DNA from: Amia ocellicauda
Lineage: Eukaryota > Chordata > Actinopteri > Amiiformes > Amiidae
Reading direction: 5' to 3'
Assembly: GCF_036373705.1 (NCBI RefSeq)
Contig: NC_089858.1
Coordinates: 10,154,001-10,218,000 of the forward strand
DNA length: 64,000 bases
Positions 36,101-48,271 of the stretch are shown here, piece after piece (the first letter of the stretch is position 1; each line of letters opens with the position of its first letter). Below the pieces are notes generated by a model. That model worked only from the letters and a program-made list of their open reading frames with translations. It was not told the DNA's origin and ran no database searches. The position numbers and the translations under genes were made by a program.

Positions 36101-38887
36101 GCACGCTTGAGAGAACATGGTAAAAGGAATATTGTACATGATAAATCTAAACCTTGAATAAGTCTCTCCCATTTGAACCAGCCCTTTGATGTCGATTCAT
36201 AACTGACATTTTTGGTGGTTGTTTTCAGTGATGTAAAACAATTATCATTCTTCTGGTAATTTTTCATAAGCAAATGGGTGACCTTTTGCCATTTCTCAAT
36301 CCATGCATACACACAAAATGCTGAGTCGTTTATATTTAAGATGCTGATTAACAAAATCAGTGTATTGCCAAATATTGGATAGAGAGTCTTTTGTTGTAGG
36401 GACTGAAAACAACATTTTCTCAAAATGTTCTAATTTAATTAAACTCGGTGAGGTTGATTGGTTATATAGTTGCACAGTCTCACTGTGGCAGACAGGGACA
36501 TATTTTCACAAAGTTCATCTTCTCATGTGAAGCTTGGGCCTGCTCATGGAGCTCTAGAAAAATCTAATGAAGTTCATTAGTTGAGAAGTATTTTAAAATT
36601 GTGCCAGTTCTTTAGAGCAAAATAAATATGTCTTTAAAGAGTGCTTCAGCTGATATGTTTTGAATAATCTTTTGGAAAAATGTAAACATGTTGTGTTCAT
36701 CTTGCTTAGTGCTGCCGTCCAGACTGGTGATATCTCAGGGTCCCGAGAACCTCACTGTCCCGCTGGAAACAGAGGCAGTTCTGCACTGTTCTGTCCAGGG
36801 GTTCCCTTTCCCCGTGGTGCAGTGGTATAAAAACAACCAGCCCCTGGAGAACAGGACACATCTGAGATTGGAGGACCAAGGGCAGCTACTCGTCTTCAAG
36901 TGAGGAAGAATGTATACATATATAATATAAAGTGTGATGCATGTGTCTGTTAAAATCATACACTGATTCAAGTCTTGACAGGAGACCTGGGAAGACTGCA
37001 GTGTGCTCAACCAGTTGGCAAGGTGTCAGGAAAAATAGCTGGTCAGGGTTGACTGGGCTGCACGCATCGTTGAGACCCGATACCGATTACAAAGAGCTGG
37101 CACACAGATAACTCAGATGTCAGTCAGAATCATGGAGAATTTGAATTGTATTCCAGTCCAGCTACACAAGCCACAAAACCTCCATTCTCTATTTTCAACC
37201 ATGTGTTGGTCTGAGATTTTCTGGGATGCGGTTCTTCAGTATCCGCGGGACCGGTATTACGAGCAGCACCACAGATGTGCTGGAACTGGGAGTTCATTAG
37301 AGAGCTGTTGTTTGTCTTGCCGACCAGTACTGTCGTGTCATCCCCAGTGAAGGACTTCCTGAGAAAGTGATGAAGTGTCTTTCAGTTAAAGGAAGGAAAG
37401 TGGTGGTTTATTTTCCTGTGAGCTGCAGTTCACTTGAAAATGAAGGCAGAGAAACATAAACCCTTCCTTGTTAGGCTTAAACCTGTCATGCCTGTGTATG
37501 ATATGTTTCCCATGAGTGCTGACTAATCCAATCACCAAATGCCAGGAAGTAAAGCAGTCTCACTTCTTTAACCAGAAACGTGTCTGTGGAAGATGAGGGC
37601 TCCTACTATTGCGAAGCCCAGAACGGAGTGGACACAGTGACATCCCAAGCTGCATACCTGCTTCCTGCTGGTAGGCATCTCTGGCTTCATGATGAAAACA
37701 TCCCTCACAGACATTACATCAGCCCCTGCTGTCTCCTGTTATCATGAGAATTGGGCCAAAAATTATTTCTGTGAAACAGAAAATTATAAGCTGTGGAAAC
37801 ATTGATGGAAAAGTCTTTTTTTTCCTTTGTGCAGTCATGGGCTGGGGCTTTGGTCAGCAACCCACCAATGTGACAGCGAGAAGGGGAAGCTCCATTACTC
37901 TGACCTGCAGGCCTCCGCACAGTAGGCCTCCTGCCAGCATCACCTGGTTCAAGAACAATAGGGTGCTTAACAAGATGCCACACTTTATGTTCCAGGAGAG
38001 TGGAGACTTGTTTTTTCAGAGGTACTCAATGCAAATAATCTGGTTTATTTATAAAACTGTTCGGGAGGTATGATTTATTTTAACCCTAGTATTAATATTC
38101 ATTTTAAATGTGTGCTATTTGTGCTCCAAATCCATTGAAGAAATAAAAACCCAGTGTTATTATTTATATAACCTGTACTCATTGATGTATATCAACTAAG
38201 GGGCTTTGTTTGGTATTTTATCCCCAGAATATCTAAATCTGTACCCACTGTCAATTATTCATGAAAGGGTCTGATTACAGACATGTGTTTGTTTGTCTAT
38301 AGCATTAACATTTTTCTATAAAAGGATATTCACACATCAAAGGAGTAAGTATGGTATCAGTCTTTAGGTTTGTGTTACTCTGTTTTCTTTAGAGTCCAGG
38401 AAACAGACAGAGGAATCTACTTTTGCAGAGCATCCAATCCCTATGTGTTTAGGGCTGTGTCTTCTGTAAAAGTCCATCTAAATGTGTTAGGTAAGTCTGC
38501 CTATGAGCTGAATTTTATCTTGTGCATTTCTGTAAAGCACAGTTATCTTTGTAAACAGCTGTCCCATTGGTTCTCTCCCACAGTCCCCCCAAACATCACC
38601 ATATCACCTGAAACGATGACAGCCACACTGGGGTCCAGAGTGTTTTTCCAGTGTCAGGCCTCTGGCAGTCCCTCACCCTCCATCGTTTGGTACAAACAAG
38701 GCCAAACCATCAAGACAGGGGGGAAGATAACAGTCGGGTGAGCATACCTGGAGTTTAGTGCCCTTTGAAGTGGTGGTCAGCACTCCTGCTAACAGTTCAA
38801 AAGCTTCTTCATGCAGTACATCCTAATCTCCTAAATGTAAAGGGCCCACTTCCCACCCTCACTCCCCTCATTTACTACAGCCATGTG

Positions 38888-38921
<34 letters not shown>

Positions 38922-41900
38922 TCACATCCCACAACTGGTGCCCATGACAAGACTGTAACAGTACACTTACAAGAAAATATCAGGTGGCAGCCCATATTTA
39001 CCAGCTGCCTCTTTCTTTTTCTTGCCAGGTCTCAAAACATCACTCTGTACATCTCTGCGGTGCGGGCCTACGATGAGGGCACATACACCTGTGAGGCCAC
39101 CAATGCCCTGGGGCAATCCCGCTTGTCAGCAACGCTGCGAGTGGCAGGTGACAGTAATCTCTTCCCGTGTTCCTTCACAGAATAAAAAAAACGAGTGTGC
39201 AGTTTTTACTTTGAGAGCTGTTTTCTGTGAACACAAAGTGCTATTCCTTATTCTAGCTGCAAGGGGTCAATAGCCACAGTAATACTGCAGCGTGACTGTC
39301 CTGGTTACTGTTCCAGAGAGGTTGAGACAGGTAGTTGTCAGATAGTGCCTCTGCTATATGTCCAAGGCATTTTGGCAAGATCTCTTTCGTTGGCACAATG
39401 TGCGTTATTTAAGGGGCACTTAAAAAATTCAGGCAGGATTTAAATTAAGTGAAACATCTTTATTGTAGGATCCAAGCCCTCCAAGTATTATGTAAAATGT
39501 TATGAATGTCAGGATGTAGAAACAAAAGAGGAACAAGACCCGAACGCTTTTGTGTACCACACTGCTCTCTCACATTATACTTAACATCTCCTGAAGTACA
39601 ATTTTGGGGTTTCCATGACATTTTAGTGGAAGAACAACTGTAATCAGAAAAGGACATAACCATTTGTAAAATAAAAGCCGTAAACAGAGTTCCCCTTGCC
39701 TCAACGGGTTCGTGTTTGGTCTGAGTTTTGGTCTGATTTATCATAGTACCTCTTTCACCATCTCAAACACAGCTCAGTGCGTTGTTGAGTGTTTCCCATC
39801 TTTGCATGCTAACTGAAATTTTAGTGCTTAAAGAAGGGAAGGGAGAAAAACAAGTTTTAAACCCTAAATCAATGCAAACAATATATGAAAGCACTGCAAA
39901 TGAGCTGTACAATTTGAGATTTTTTTTCAAGCAGCACTCACGTGTTTCAGTTCAATACAGATTATTTTTTAAGGGGGACTATTGCAACATTTATTAAGGA
40001 ATAAAAGAACAAATCATTCAAGCCAGATTTGGGGGAGTGACATTACAGTCTGTTTACAATACAAGCTACACTTATTTTGAAGTGTTTATTGCATGTTTGA
40101 TTCCCTTTTTAAAGCCAGAACAGATGTGAAACTACACTTGAAAAAAGAAGACCTTTTAAAATACTATTTACCTGTAAAATCAGGAGTCTAAATTATTGTA
40201 AATATCCCAAGCACTGGTTTCAAGTTTTCAAAAATAATTTGCCAGTTTGAGTTTAGCAAAAAAAGAAGCACACTGCACTAGCTCTTTAGAGTTGTCTTAA
40301 AATGCACATCCCACACAAAATAAATACTACTGCATTACAGAAGAATAATTAAATAAACATGAATAAACATGTTTAAACAAATATCTCTCAGGAATCACTT
40401 ACGAATCCCATAAGGAAGATCCCACTGAATTGTTTTCACAGGAAAAATCTCCCAGGATACTTTCGAAACATTTGTAAAGATGATGCCCAACAGCCGGATG
40501 TTTTGCAAGAAGTGTGTAAATACTTTTTTCTCCAATTAATTATTGGGAGTATTTTTTGCAAAGAATCAAAATCCCAGGGCTGTTCAGTATTTCTAATTGC
40601 ATTGATTTTAGTAAAAAGTACACTATTATATATTTTTTCTTCTGCTGCATAGTTCCTCCCATTATCATCTCCTTCATTAAGGAGATAAACTGTTCGGAAG
40701 GGTCATCAGTTGTCTTGGTATGTGAGGCAGCAGGAGATTTGCCTATCAAGTATTCCTGGAATAAGGAAGGAAATAAAACATCCATTTCATCACCCAGGAT
40801 GCATATCAATGGTGAGTATAACAAGATATAGTTCAGTGGACTAATCAGATTTTTTTTTTTTTTGTGCCACGTGTTCTGAGAATGAAAGCTATCAAAGGCC
40901 ACAGCTTACGTTGAAGCTGCTTAATCTTTAAGTGCCTTACTGTATATCATTACATTACAATCTCTTTAGTTTATAAAAAAAAATTGCAGTCACCTAGCAT
41001 GAGTTGGTTATTGGATGAATGGCTGTCCCATATCTGTTACACTCTCTTTTTCTGTGGCCTGCATTTCTGTGGATGGCTAATTACTGCCTGGAACACATGG
41101 GCCTAAGCTTCCTATTGAATTAAACCCCAGAGTCCCTTGTTAAGGCAACCGACAACTGACTACAAAGTTTTAATGCAGTTCCCCCTGTAAGTATTTTGAG
41201 GTCTGGTGTACAACCTCAGTGAAAGTTTGAAAGAGATGCAATAGTAGCTGTCCGTGCCTTCACGGTTGTGTCGCCCTCCAGAACACGGAGCTCTCAGCAT
41301 TGAAAATGTGAGCCGGGCCGATGGAGGTGTATATCACTGTACTGCCGAGAACAGAGCTGGAAGAGAGCAGAGAACTGCAACACTCACTGTCACAGGTATG
41401 TGTCTCCTAGAGCAGCCATTGTGTGGATGAGCAGCCTTCCCCATCTGAGGATATTGGATAGGCTTTAGACAGCAGCACTGTATATATCTTAAAGGCCTAC
41501 TGTTATCTTTGTTTGTTTGTTTTCTTGATTTTCCTGTTAGAAACAGAAATAGTCAGTGGTTCTTTTATGCTAACAGGAAAGCCATCTTGATGAGTAAATT
41601 ATTTATTCATTGTTGTACATTTTTGTCAAATGTTATGATCTTTTGAATGTCTATAAATGTTGCTACTCTTTTAGATCAAATGAAATGTCTAAACTACAGG
41701 AAATCTTAAAATTGTTTGTCCTAGATCCTTATCAAGTTCTCTGAAATTATTTTTCTTTTCATGATCTTGTAACTGCCAGCATGCCACCACAATACTGCTT
41801 TAGGCAACACGAGAAACAAAAAGATCAGATGCTTATCTATCCTTATCAACATGTGCTATATATTGTTTATATGTGTATGTGTGTGTGTATATATATAAAT

Positions 41901-44900
41901 CACAAGATTGCCCTGTCTTGTCCTGGAGAGTGAAGGGTTTTCTGCTTTTCATTCTAACCAAGCTCACAACCGTTTAATTGAAATAACTTTTGGCTAAATG
42001 AAGATTGTTAAATCAAGATGAACCCTTTCCAGTTCTTTAGCCATAAATGATTTAGGGATTTTAAAACAGCAGAAGGATTGTTTTTTTCCAGGCATAGGAA
42101 TGGGGTTTCTGGTGTAATATAGATGTGGCTTTGTCTAATTGATATCTTATTTTTTTGAAGTTGAAAATATTCAACCAAAAGATGAAAACCAAGACCCAGA
42201 AAAGGTCTCAAGAGTGAGTTGAACAGTAGAGGCATTGTGTCCTGTCATACAACATCATACACCATGACCATCATTGTGCCATTGTCATTTATTACTGACA
42301 CACCTGACTTCACTGAAGTTACATCTATTTTAATTGTCAAAGAATCCTCTGATACTGGATGAAAGCAACTTGGAATAGATATCTCATTGTGTTATCATCA
42401 TTCATGACATATCCACATACACATAAAAATGCTTATCTCTTTTAACTAAGTGTTGCCTTTTTTCTTTCGCTTGCACACAGAAGTGCAAGCAGCAACTCTA
42501 TCTTGTAAATGTGGGTTGGTTTGCTTTAAAAAAAATAAGAAAGTGTTTAATTAATATTATCTAAGTCTTGATCAGCAGGGGTGAACTGAAAACAAGTAAC
42601 GAATGTAGGGTTCAATTACAGGACAGAAACACAACCAATACTCCCACTGAAGATCCAGCAGACATCAGAAGCCAAAACCCAGTGGTTAAGAGTGCTACCA
42701 AAGCAAAACGTAAGAGACACCAGAGGTCAGATTATTGCTTTTTAATATGGTGCTTATGTGTCTCAAGTATCAAATTCCAACTGAGAAATGGCTAATAACC
42801 TTTGATATGTATTTGTTATGTATGTATTGGGAATGCAAAGCAAAACATTGTTTGGTATTTGTTTTGTTTTTGAAGTGCTTGGGCCCGTGAGGGAGCTGCA
42901 TGGAAACACTGCATGGGACCATTTAGAACTGTCATGGCAACCACCATTTATGGATCACGGCGCCCCTGGGGCCTATAAAATTAGCTACTCCACTGTGCAG
43001 ACCATCCCTACACCGGCTGTTAGTGCCTTATCAGCAGAGGTCGAGGAAAAAGGTATTTCTGGACATAATGTAAATAATGATGAATTGTGTTTTGAGGAAC
43101 TTCTCTTTAAGGAAATGAACACAGAGCAGTTTTGTAATAAAACCAGCAGGTGACACTTATTGAAAATGAAAACATCTTTTCCATTGGTTTTGTGAAAATG
43201 AAACTGTCACATATAACGGTCACTGCGTTTTCTACATATCACACTTTTGTTTTGGCTGGTGCCGGCTTATGGCAGGAATTTATAATGACTGCATTGTGGG
43301 AAACAAATGCCGACAGACAGATGTTTCTTTTCACAGGTATGTTAGAACCAGATAAGAAACGGCCAAGAGGGAGGAATACACAGTTGCTTGATCACAGTAG
43401 CCCTGGTCCAACAGTATTTTCCATTACCAAACAAAATGGAGTACTCAGGACCACAGACACGAGAGTGACCATTTGGGGCCTTTTGCCCAACCAGACATAC
43501 CTCATATCCGTACTGCCCTACACTGCAGAGGGACAGGAAGGAGTACCATTGGAGAAAATGCTAAAAACAGGTATGCAGCACTGGGAGGAAAAAACCCTGA
43601 AACAAACAGGCAGGTTAAATTGATATTTCTGTGTCCCATTGACTTTATGAGGAGCAATCTTTCTATAACCCACTGCTGTTTCTTTAGGCCCAGATCCACA
43701 TCAGGCTAGAGTCAATGTCAACATTGCACAGCATGGCAAAAAGAACAACGCGGCAAAACATAACTAAACAGAATTAATTAACATCAGCTCCTCGATGGTT
43801 TACATGAGGAAAGCAGAACCAACATAATTTACTTGTCTAGCCAGGAATTACATGTTTCTGTGCCCTATTTTAATCTTGTGATTTTGTGTGACAGTAGTGC
43901 CATTCTGAATGTCCCGTCCAGACATTTATCTTTCTATTTCAGTTCCTCTTGGAAGACTCCCCAGTGCCACAGAAGTGTCCTTTCACACATCTCAGAAAAC
44001 ACACCCTCCCTCGCTAACCAGCCCTTCTTCGGAAATACCTAATTCGTCAGTGGGCTCAGTTCTTTTATCAAAGCTGGCTTCCTCTAGCCAAACAGTAAGT
44101 CTGAAGTCTCACGAATTTGCATTTAGCACCCCGTTTACTGTGCCATTCCCAACCTCCCAGCCAACCACTTCTCCTGAAGTTATTGCTCCAAGCTCTGTGG
44201 AAAACTTCACGTCGGAAGACACCAGCCCCCGTGACAGTATAGCCGGGTCGAGGGAACTAGAAGCCAGACCTTCTTTGACAGTGTCTCACACAGACCCGTA
44301 TCTGCCCCTTACGGTGAGAGTCACCACAGCACCTTCTGAGACCACCGAACTGAGCCCCAGCCAAGCTGCCAAATCGTCCAAAACAGGAAAAGCAGAACTG
44401 ACCGAATGGCCTAAAGAAAACACGTCCCAATCCCCCATGAGAACCAGCGACAATGACATGGCCAGGTACGTCACTGTGATGTAGTGGATCTATATTTTGA
44501 CTCAAACATATTGGACAACACTAATGCTGATGTTGAAATGCTGAATGATTCCCTATATTCCCAAATGACTTTTCAGCCAACGATAAATGCCTAAACATTA
44601 GGAATCTTGCTCTTGGTATTTTCCATTAAAGTTACCCACAAACTCAGAATCTCCTCATACCACTTATATTTCAAGTTTAAATACTAATTACTAATTAGTA
44701 ATTATCAAATGTTCTCCAGATCAACAGTGGTTGCTTGATTTTTCTCTCATTGAATTGGATTTAAAAGGAATTATTCAGAATTGAACTATTTGTATTTATT
44801 ATATGTCTACAATCTGTGTCAGTCTGTACTTACAGCCACATGATATTTTACTGTGACAAATGCATGCCTCCCATAGATCTCATCTTTCACAACTGTAATG

Positions 44901-45749
44901 GACAGATAGCACTGTGGGTGACATTTCATGACATTTGCAAAGCAGATTATGGTTTTTACGACTTTCCACTTTGGAGAGGTGTAAAAAATAATAATCTTTG
45001 GTTTTCTCACACATTTGTATGATATCACCTGAAAGTACAAACCAAAAAAATAAAAAATAACTCAAGGTCATTTAATAAAATCTTTCTCACCATTCCTGTT
45101 ACACTCTAGAATTACAGAAAGCAACATTTTACATTTTATGAAATGTCATGTTGGTTATATTATAATAGGGTAATATTAAAAATAATTCACTTAATCAATT
45201 TAGACAAAATATGTATTATGTAACATATCTATTGATCTGAGCTAATTTGTATTGCAATATATTCAGAAAAAAAAATCACTGGTATTTTCAATACCTCAAA
45301 TTCAAATACATTCAACTTTTATTTCAAAAGTATTGGAGCTCAGAGCACATAAATACAACATATTTGGTGGCTACAACTGTTTTTTTAGAAAACAATTTTA
45401 AATAGTTCTGTATTGTAATAGGAAGTGAAGGAGGAAGTATGTGTTATTTTAGGGTCTACTTATTTCAGTGTTTGAGAAGGGAATTATGACTGCATTCTAT
45501 CACAACCAAATATTATATTTGGAATGTGATTTAAATTATGAATATTGCATAAGTTTGCACATATCTGTCCAAAAGCCAGAACCTGTTGAATGTGCTGCAT
45601 GAGACACAATACAGGTTGAGAAAACCTTCTCTCTGTTAAGCATCTCTCCTTCCTTCAGATCATAATATTCTGCTTAAACATAGAACTTATGTATTTGATA
45701 GGAATTCAAAAATCTGTTTCCGTTCTGTTCAATGACTTACAGATAAGTT

Positions 45750-45825
<76 letters not shown>

Positions 45826-48271
45826 AAAGAAAATCTGCATAGTTCTTGGTGAGTTCATCTTGATTTGTTTGTTTTTCAGTGTCACTGAATTAATTACTTA
45901 TGATTTCTACGGTATCCCCCAAAGGATTCAAAAACGGAATCTAACCTGAATTCCTAGCATGGGTTTCTAAGCATTACTTTTTATTACAACAATATGAAAA
46001 TAATTATGTGTTGGCTGCCAATTGTATGAACCAGATTAGTAGGCCACAAGATAGCAATAAAGAGAAGCCTACATTTTCTCTTGTGTCTGACCTCTGTGTT
46101 CACAGTTGGCCACTGCACTAAGAAAACACACTTCTGCATTGCAAAGAATAATTATCAGATAGGAGTTGACATAAAGCCAAAGGAAAAGGTTTGGTTTGGA
46201 ACAGAGATGACTCTCTGGAGACTGGATTCAGGTCATTAAAAATCAACAAGGTTGTTTGTCAAGTCTAAGACTAGAGGAAGTGTTCCCTGCACTGAAATTA
46301 GGAGTTTCTTCTTTCCACAAGGAATTATGGGTTGTAGAAAACGTGACAAGTTGAGTGAAATCAATAAGTTTCTAGTAAACCAAATGAGCTTGATAGCCCA
46401 ACTGGCTTCCTCTCTTTGGAACCTTTTATACATTCTCATATTCATATATTCACATATTCATCCTGACTCTTTCTGTTCTTCCTGCAGAGACCCGAAGCAG
46501 ACGTCCTGGGTCCCGGTGCTGGAGAAACACGATATTCCCATTGTCGTTGGAGTGGGCATCTCCCTGACTCTCATTTTTATAACCATGGGTTTCTACTCCC
46601 TTGTCCAGAAGAACGAAGCAGGAGAAGCAGAAACAGGCAGAGGCTGTGAGTGCGTTCAGATGATGTGCGACTATCACCGATCGCACACTGGAATTGCCAA
46701 TTGATTAGGTGTCATTTCTTTTATTTTTTCTTTGCAGTGTTGCGTGACTCTGGAGCTTCAAGCAGAAACAGTAGCAAACCTGAGACAGGAAGAACGTATG
46801 AGAACAGGTATGGCTTCAGGCCAGGACATGCCTCACAGCTCTGCTCTTTATCAATTAATAATGTATTAACAAGCAATAGCTCACTAGTGATAGCATGCCT
46901 GTAAGTTAGAACTTTGGCAGGATGCATAAGAACTTAAATGTAAGGTGTATATTGCTTAAGTAGTTACAACACCATGTGGTGAGAGAATTCAGAAGCTCAG
47001 ATTATATATCAACACCAAAGCTTTTGTAAAAGTTTTAAAACTCTTGCAGACTTCTGGGATCAATTTCTTCCAAAATGTTTCCTCTGTTGCAATACTCTTT
47101 CTCTTACGTGAGGAAGAAAAGCCAAGTGGGAGGAAAAAGCCAAGTGAAAGCACTGAAATGTGATATTTCTGCTTTGATGCCGTAGGGCATTCGAGGACGA
47201 CAATTCTGTGGCGGTCATTGAACAGAGTCCTTACACATCAGCCAGCCGCAGCAGTCAGCCAGCCACCAACACCATCACCGTGATGGCAGAGCTGTCCCCA
47301 GAGGGACAACAGGAAGACTTGGAAACCATCTTAGAAATCAACACTGAGTCAGAGCAGAGCGTGTTGCTGCAGTCGGTCAGTTGAAGGGGGACAGACCCTG
47401 TTCTTGATTTAGATGACGGATCTCTCTCCATCCTGTTGGCCACACAACTAAGTGTGCTTGAGTCCACCTGTACTGTATATATTATGTAATGTTTCGAGCA
47501 ATGTGTGAATGCAAGTTTGTCAACTTCTTAATCTACTTCTTCAATCTGCACTAAATGTTTCTAATTCAGTATCGTGATCATGTCTCACATGCAATATTGC
47601 AATACTCTGCAGTGGTTGGACTGTGTGAAGTGGCTTTTGCTGATGAGAAGTGTCAGTGTTCTTGACACCCATTTCTTGTTTTTTTTTTTTTTCTTGATTG
47701 GCAAAAATAAATACAGGATTAAATCATAATTTCAATTTTGTCTGTTCCCTTGAAGTCAACAGAGCGAGCAGCTCACGGGGAGAAAAGCCCCCCCTGCCCC
47801 CATCCTGACATCAAACTACAGAACATGGACGGCTGGAGCAGCACTCTTTCAGGCAGTGGGCAAGTGCTGGCAGACGATTCCCACGTTGGAGGTAAACACA
47901 GACAATGCCAGGAAGCAGAGCCATTGCCTCTTCCACGCCCAACTTCCCGAGAAGAAGAGGGAGTGCATGCCTCCCTGACACTGCAAGCTTCTGAGCCCAG
48001 CACCGGCAGCACCACGCCCATCAGGCACAGCGTCAACATCTCCCACTGCCCTGCGCCCCTGGTGCTGTCCCACTGCGTCTCTCTCAGCGACAGGGGTGGC
48101 ACGGGCATAACCACCGTGGCTGTGGATGTGCACTTATACACTGCGACGTCCACCCCCTCCCCCCTCCTAACTACAGCCACGGGCTCCAGCCCAGGCCCCC
48201 AGCCAGCCCACAGCCACTCACCCTGCCCAGAGTATGACCCAACAGCCCCCACATTGCATTATGGTAAGTGA
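32116..48271 (+). CDS. Type I receptor-like protein: six Ig, one FN3, Ser/Thr stalk, TM
   Basis: Domain layout is clear but I cannot name the gene. Exon ends: 32116-32209, 33737-34000, 34156-34307, 35642-35795, 36710-36899, 37576-37670, 37835-38021, 38393-38490, 38584-38737, 39029-39147, 40653-40811, 41282-41395, 42161-42213, 42622-42709, 42876-43052, 43337-43570, 43943-44465, 46488-46645, 46738-46807, from 47186. All phases close. Signal peptide MAICLFLWSLIHHYYFWDG lies in exon 1. Six I-set Ig domains keep Cys, Trp and Cys (for example VVPCSV, VHWLKD, GTYTCQAS in Ig1); Ig2-Ig6 are each split over two exons. One FN3 follows (LELSWQPPF, NQTYLISVLPYTAEG), then a stalk of about 175 residues rich in Ser/Thr. 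The TM segment is IPIVVGVGISLTLIFITMGF. Stop at 47382-47384 gives 1093 residues; splicing from 47375 to an exon at 47756 gives 1262 residues, ending at 48271. Likely a cell-adhesion or guidance receptor (inference). Confidence 0.75.
32420..32456. repeat. (AAT)n microsatellite
   Basis: About 12 AAT units in intron 1 of the Ig/FN3 receptor gene. Confidence 0.9.
33125..33172. repeat. (TA)n microsatellite
   Basis: About 23 TA units in intron 1 of the Ig/FN3 receptor gene. Confidence 0.9.
33313..33523. mobile_element. hAT-type MITE
   Basis: 211 bp ending in inverted repeats: aagtgttcttcaaa at the left, and cagtgttcttcaaa as the complement of the right end. The flanking octamers ccctatat and acctacat match at six of eight positions, fitting an 8-bp hAT target duplication. 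No coding capacity. Confidence 0.7.
38890..38920. repeat. (TG)n microsatellite
   Basis: About 15 TG units in the intron within Ig5 of the receptor gene. Confidence 0.9.
41917..41978. repeat. Fragment of an hAT-like interspersed repeat
   Basis: The stretch around cttttcattctaaccaagct resembles the interior of the hAT-like MITE at 33.3 kb (cttttcattccacatgagct). Only part is present. It lies in an intron of the receptor gene. Confidence 0.35.
45749..45825. repeat. A-run, (TA)n, (TG)n compound microsatellite
   Basis: About 14 A, then about 20 TA, then about 11 TG units, in the long intron before the transmembrane exon. Confidence 0.95.
47706..47711 (+). terminator. Proximal polyadenylation signal of the Ig/FN3 receptor gene
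   Basis: AATAAA about 320 bases after the stop at 47384 and 45 bases before the candidate extra exon at 47756. It would serve the short-tail isoform. Confidence 0.5.

Noticed and set aside
47773-48252. 159-residue minus-strand open frame
   Set aside because: Shadow of the GC-rich plus-strand candidate exon at 47756, which is in phase with the receptor gene.
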